NCBI RefSeq assembly: GCF_001748245.1
Contig: NZ_BDFO01000001.1
Location: 3,747,208-3,811,207 of the forward strand
Source: Oligoflexus tunisiensis
Lineage (GTDB): Bacteria > Bdellovibrionota_B > Oligoflexia > Oligoflexales > Oligoflexaceae
Direction of reading: 5' to 3'
DNA: 64,000 nt
The position numbers and the translations under genes were made by a program. The notes beneath the pieces are model-generated. The model was given only the letters and a program-made list of their open reading frames with translations. It ran no database searches and was not told the DNA's origin. Below are positions 62,175-64,000 of the stretch, piece by piece (positions within the stretch are counted from its first letter, which is position 1; each line of letters starts with the position of its first letter).

Positions 62175-63587
62175 ATGACGAGACTAACCTATTTACCCAT
62201 AGCAATCTTGGCTCTGACGCCGGTGGCAGGCTTTGCTCACAAGGTTCCATACGGCGCCAGCCATTGTGCCAATACCGAAGAACAGGCTAACGCTGAGGAA
62301 ATTCCAATATGCACTCAGGAAGAGAAGGAAGAGGCCGCAGCCACGGCTTTTTGTAAATTTACTGGCCGCCCTGACTTAAAAAATTGTGTAGAAAGCATTG
62401 TCAAGCATGGCATGGCGGAAGCTGCTGGAAAATGTGTTGATGAAGCCGTGCAAAAGCAGGTTGATCTGAGGGAGGAACTCGTTGGCCATAAAATTGGTGG
62501 AGGCGGTTCTGCTACAGACGGCTACTGGCATGTTGACTATAAGTACAGCAAGCAAGAAGGCTTGCATCGCCACGACTGGAGCGAGGGAGCCAGAGATCTC
62601 GCTGGCCGAGATGCGGGGACACTTGCTGTGCGGCAGGCAAAAGAAAGCGCCGCCGTAAACAAGACCACAACTGAGACTGCCACCACAACAAGCGCATTCG
62701 GCAAATTCTTAACACAAGTTGGATTAAGCGGATTGTCCAGCGTCGATGTCGAGGCTGGGGCGGACCACTCAAGGTCAAATGGAACAACTACGGAAAAAGG
62801 GCCTTTGACTGATGCACAAGCCAAGGAAGCCTACGCTAAGGCTTATAAAGCAGCATATGACAATCCTAATTTGACGAAAGTTAACCCTGATATCATGTGC
62901 GAGAAGGACGAGCCAAACTGCTCCAGCAGCTTCTCGCGCAATATTCCAAATGAGGACTACACTCCTCAACCTAAAAAGCCGGAAGAAAAGCCATCGAGTA
63001 ACGCTAACAAAAGCAGCTCCAGTTCGAAAGGCGACGATGGCAACAATAATCATAAAACCCCTTCTTCCTCACCCAGCAAATCCGACAAAACAGGAGAAGT
63101 TAAAGAGCACCATAATACCTACGCAGGCGACCCCTCACCTGTAACGCCCCCGGGGGAAATGCTCGCTACCTACGATCATGAAAACTTCAACAATCCCGTG
63201 GCAAAATGCCTTTTCGAGTCCTTCATGAAAGAAGTATCGAAGGACAATGATAAAACTTATAACGAGGATGGGTTCAACAAATCCGCCGAAGAGCGTAAAA
63301 AAGAGGCCGCAGCCCTTTTGAAAAAAGGCGTTTGTGACACTAGCTTTTATGGAACGGCATATTGCCAGAAATTCAGACAAGACAAGCTTACCACAGAGCA
63401 TATGCAGGATCCGGTGGACGAGGATAAATCAACTTTATTCGACGAGATTCAGGATATGGGGCATATTGACTTTGGAAACCCAAAAGACGATCTGGACAAG
63501 ACCCCGATAGACTTTTCCAAGATCAAACAGCTGCCGACAAATCCTGCTGATCCCGTGAACCCCTTGCCTTTCAAGCCAAATAGGTAA
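62175..63587 (+). CDS. Exported low-complexity protein
   Basis: 470 residues. Signal peptide MTRLTYLPIAILALTPVAGFA; then HKVPYGASHCAN, a Glu/Ala-rich cysteine-containing helical part (CTQEEKEEAAATAFCKF), a central region with YWHVDYKYSKQEGLHRHDW, and a disordered Ser/Lys/Asn/Pro segment (about 265-330). The C-terminal part (about 340-440) has another helical, Cys-containing unit (KCLFESFMKEVSKD, KKGVCDTSFYGTAYC). Base composition looks less GC-rich than neighbours, by eye. Terminator follows. Not recognised. Confidence 0.7.
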   Translation: MTRLTYLPIAILALTPVAGFAHKVPYGASHCANTEEQANAEEIPICTQEEKEEAAATAFCKFTGRPDLKNCVESIVKHGMAEAAGKCVDEAVQKQVDLREELVGHKIGGGGSATDGYWHVDYKYSKQEGLHRHDWSEGARDLAGRDAGTLAVRQAKESAAVNKTTTETATTTSAFGKFLTQVGLSGLSSVDVEAGADHSRSNGTTTEKGPLTDAQAKEAYAKAYKAAYDNPNLTKVNPDIMCEKDEPNCSSSFSRNIPNEDYTPQPKKPEEKPSSNANKSSSSSKGDDGNNNHKTPSSSPSKSDKTGEVKEHHNTYAGDPSPVTPPGEMLATYDHENFNNPVAKCLFESFMKEVSKDNDKTYNEDGFNKSAEERKKEAAALLKKGVCDTSFYGTAYCQKFRQDKLTTEHMQDPVDEDKSTLFDEIQDMGHIDFGNPKDDLDKTPIDFSKIKQLPTNPADPVNPLPFKPNR

Positions 63588-63594
63588 ACTGATT

Positions 63595-63628
63595 AAAACC
63601 CCGGATTAACCACTGGGGTTTTACATTT
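63595..63628 (+). terminator. Terminator after the low-complexity exported protein
   Basis: AAAACCCC and GGGGTTTT pair around a 12-base loop right after the stop codon, followed by ACATTTTC. The stem is short but well placed. Confidence 0.65.
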
Positions 63629-63786
63629 TCAACTCTTCTTCATCCAGGAATCGTTCAGGCTGTGGGCTCTTTCACGCTCATAGCCAATTATGAGCTGGAC
63701 CGTCCGAGATCATAGTCATAAGTGACCGCGTTGTCAGCACCCCTGTGGATGGCTATACTGGCCCTTCAACAAGCCTGGAGTGACCC

Positions 63787-64000
63787 TTGTTTACGCGTAT
63801 ACTGTACACCAGTCTCATGATCGCCCTGCCCCTGACAGCTCAGGCGGATGAAGGGCAATGGCAGCCGCACCAATTGCCGCTTTTGAAGGCAGAGTTGAAG
63901 CGTATCGGCATTCAGACGCCGGCGGAAAGGCTCGCCGATTTGAAACGGGCTCCCATGTCGGCCATAGTCTCCCTGGGGGGCTGTTCGGCGTCCTTTGTTT
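63787..64000 (+). CDS. S46-family dipeptidyl-peptidase, N-terminal part (cut by window edge)
   Basis: The frame starts at TTG 63787, with GGAG six bases upstream and an in-frame TGA two codons before, and stays open to the window end (71 codons). It reads a signal peptide LFTRILYTSLMIALPLTAQA followed by DEGQWQPHQLPLLKAELKRIG and SAIVSLGGCSASFV. 'DEGxWxxxQLP' and 'IVSLGGCxxSFVS' are hallmarks of S46 DPP7/DPP11 exopeptidases, which remove dipeptides from the N-termini of oligopeptides in the periplasm. The catalytic His of the next 'NHHC' motif would lie just beyond the edge. Confidence 0.88.
   Translation, partial: MFTRILYTSLMIALPLTAQADEGQWQPHQLPLLKAELKRIGIQTPAERLADLKRAPMSAIVSLGGCSASFV

Overview
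The window looks like chromosomal DNA of a Gram-negative bacterium with moderately high GC. BamA, Lol and lipid A genes show an outer membrane. Many lipoproteins of unknown function, 7TM-DISM-type signalling proteins, an AgmX/PglI-type protein, a TatT-TRAP transporter and C25 and S46 exopeptidase families suggest the Bdellovibrionota/Oligoflexia or a deltaproteobacterial-type lineage. That placement is inference from gene content only. No rRNA, tRNA, CRISPR array, transposase or phage gene was recognised.

Layout. 1-3.7 kb: 5' part of a GH2 glycosidase gene (minus strand), a glycosyltransferase broken by a perfect 64-bp tandem duplication, a stand-alone FEN/5'-3' exonuclease and a small exported protein. 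3.7-8.7 kb: minus-strand genes for a 7TM-DISM class III nucleotide cyclase, a HAMP membrane protein, an AgmX/PglI-like protein, 5-formyl-THF cyclo-ligase and an anchored protein with an acidic, Met-rich segment. 8.9-18.1 kb: one minus-strand envelope operon, lolC/E-lolD-bamA-skp-fabZ-lpxA-lpxB-msbA. Four junctions in it are 4-bp start/stop overlaps using GTG, TTG or ATG, a sigma70-like promoter sits at its head, and lpxD is missing from its usual place. 18.3-26.8 kb: a lone receiver, a tRNA-dihydrouridine synthase, a prepilin-like protein with a degenerate repeat array upstream, two lipoproteins, a serine hydrolase with a small partner protein, and an isolated 7TM-DISM-like sensory domain. 27-30.7 kb: a histidine kinase, a 123-bp ERIC/MITE-like palindrome, a SpoIID protein and an AraC-type regulator with a good promoter and terminator. 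30.9-37.2 kb: TatT-DctP-DctQ-DctM, an outer-membrane barrel, a lipoprotein and a second lone receiver. 37.3-43.9 kb: a VWA lipoprotein, uridine kinase, a lipoprotein, three repeated hairpins, a peroxiredoxin, an alpha/beta hydrolase and two membrane proteins. 44-50 kb: TolC-RND-histidine kinase operon without an adaptor gene. 50.3-53.5 kb: rhodanese, tandem universal stress protein, two small exported proteins and a pirin. 53.8-64 kb: a coupled exported protein plus gingipain-type C25 peptidase, a 60-residue membrane peptide, YceI, a large propeller-like lipoprotein, a low-complexity exported protein, and the first 71 codons of an S46 dipeptidyl-peptidase.

How it fits together. The best-understood block is outer-membrane biogenesis: Lol moves lipoproteins, BamA inserts barrels, Skp chaperones them, LpxA/LpxB/MsbA make and flip lipid A, and FabZ supplies acyl chains. 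The TRAP cluster may pair inner-membrane uptake with a dedicated outer-membrane pore. The most unusual items are the duplication-disrupted glycosyltransferase, several families of small palindromic or direct repeats, the TRAP plus outer-membrane cluster, and the C25 peptidase locus. I do not see convincing evidence of a wholly new defence or mobile system.
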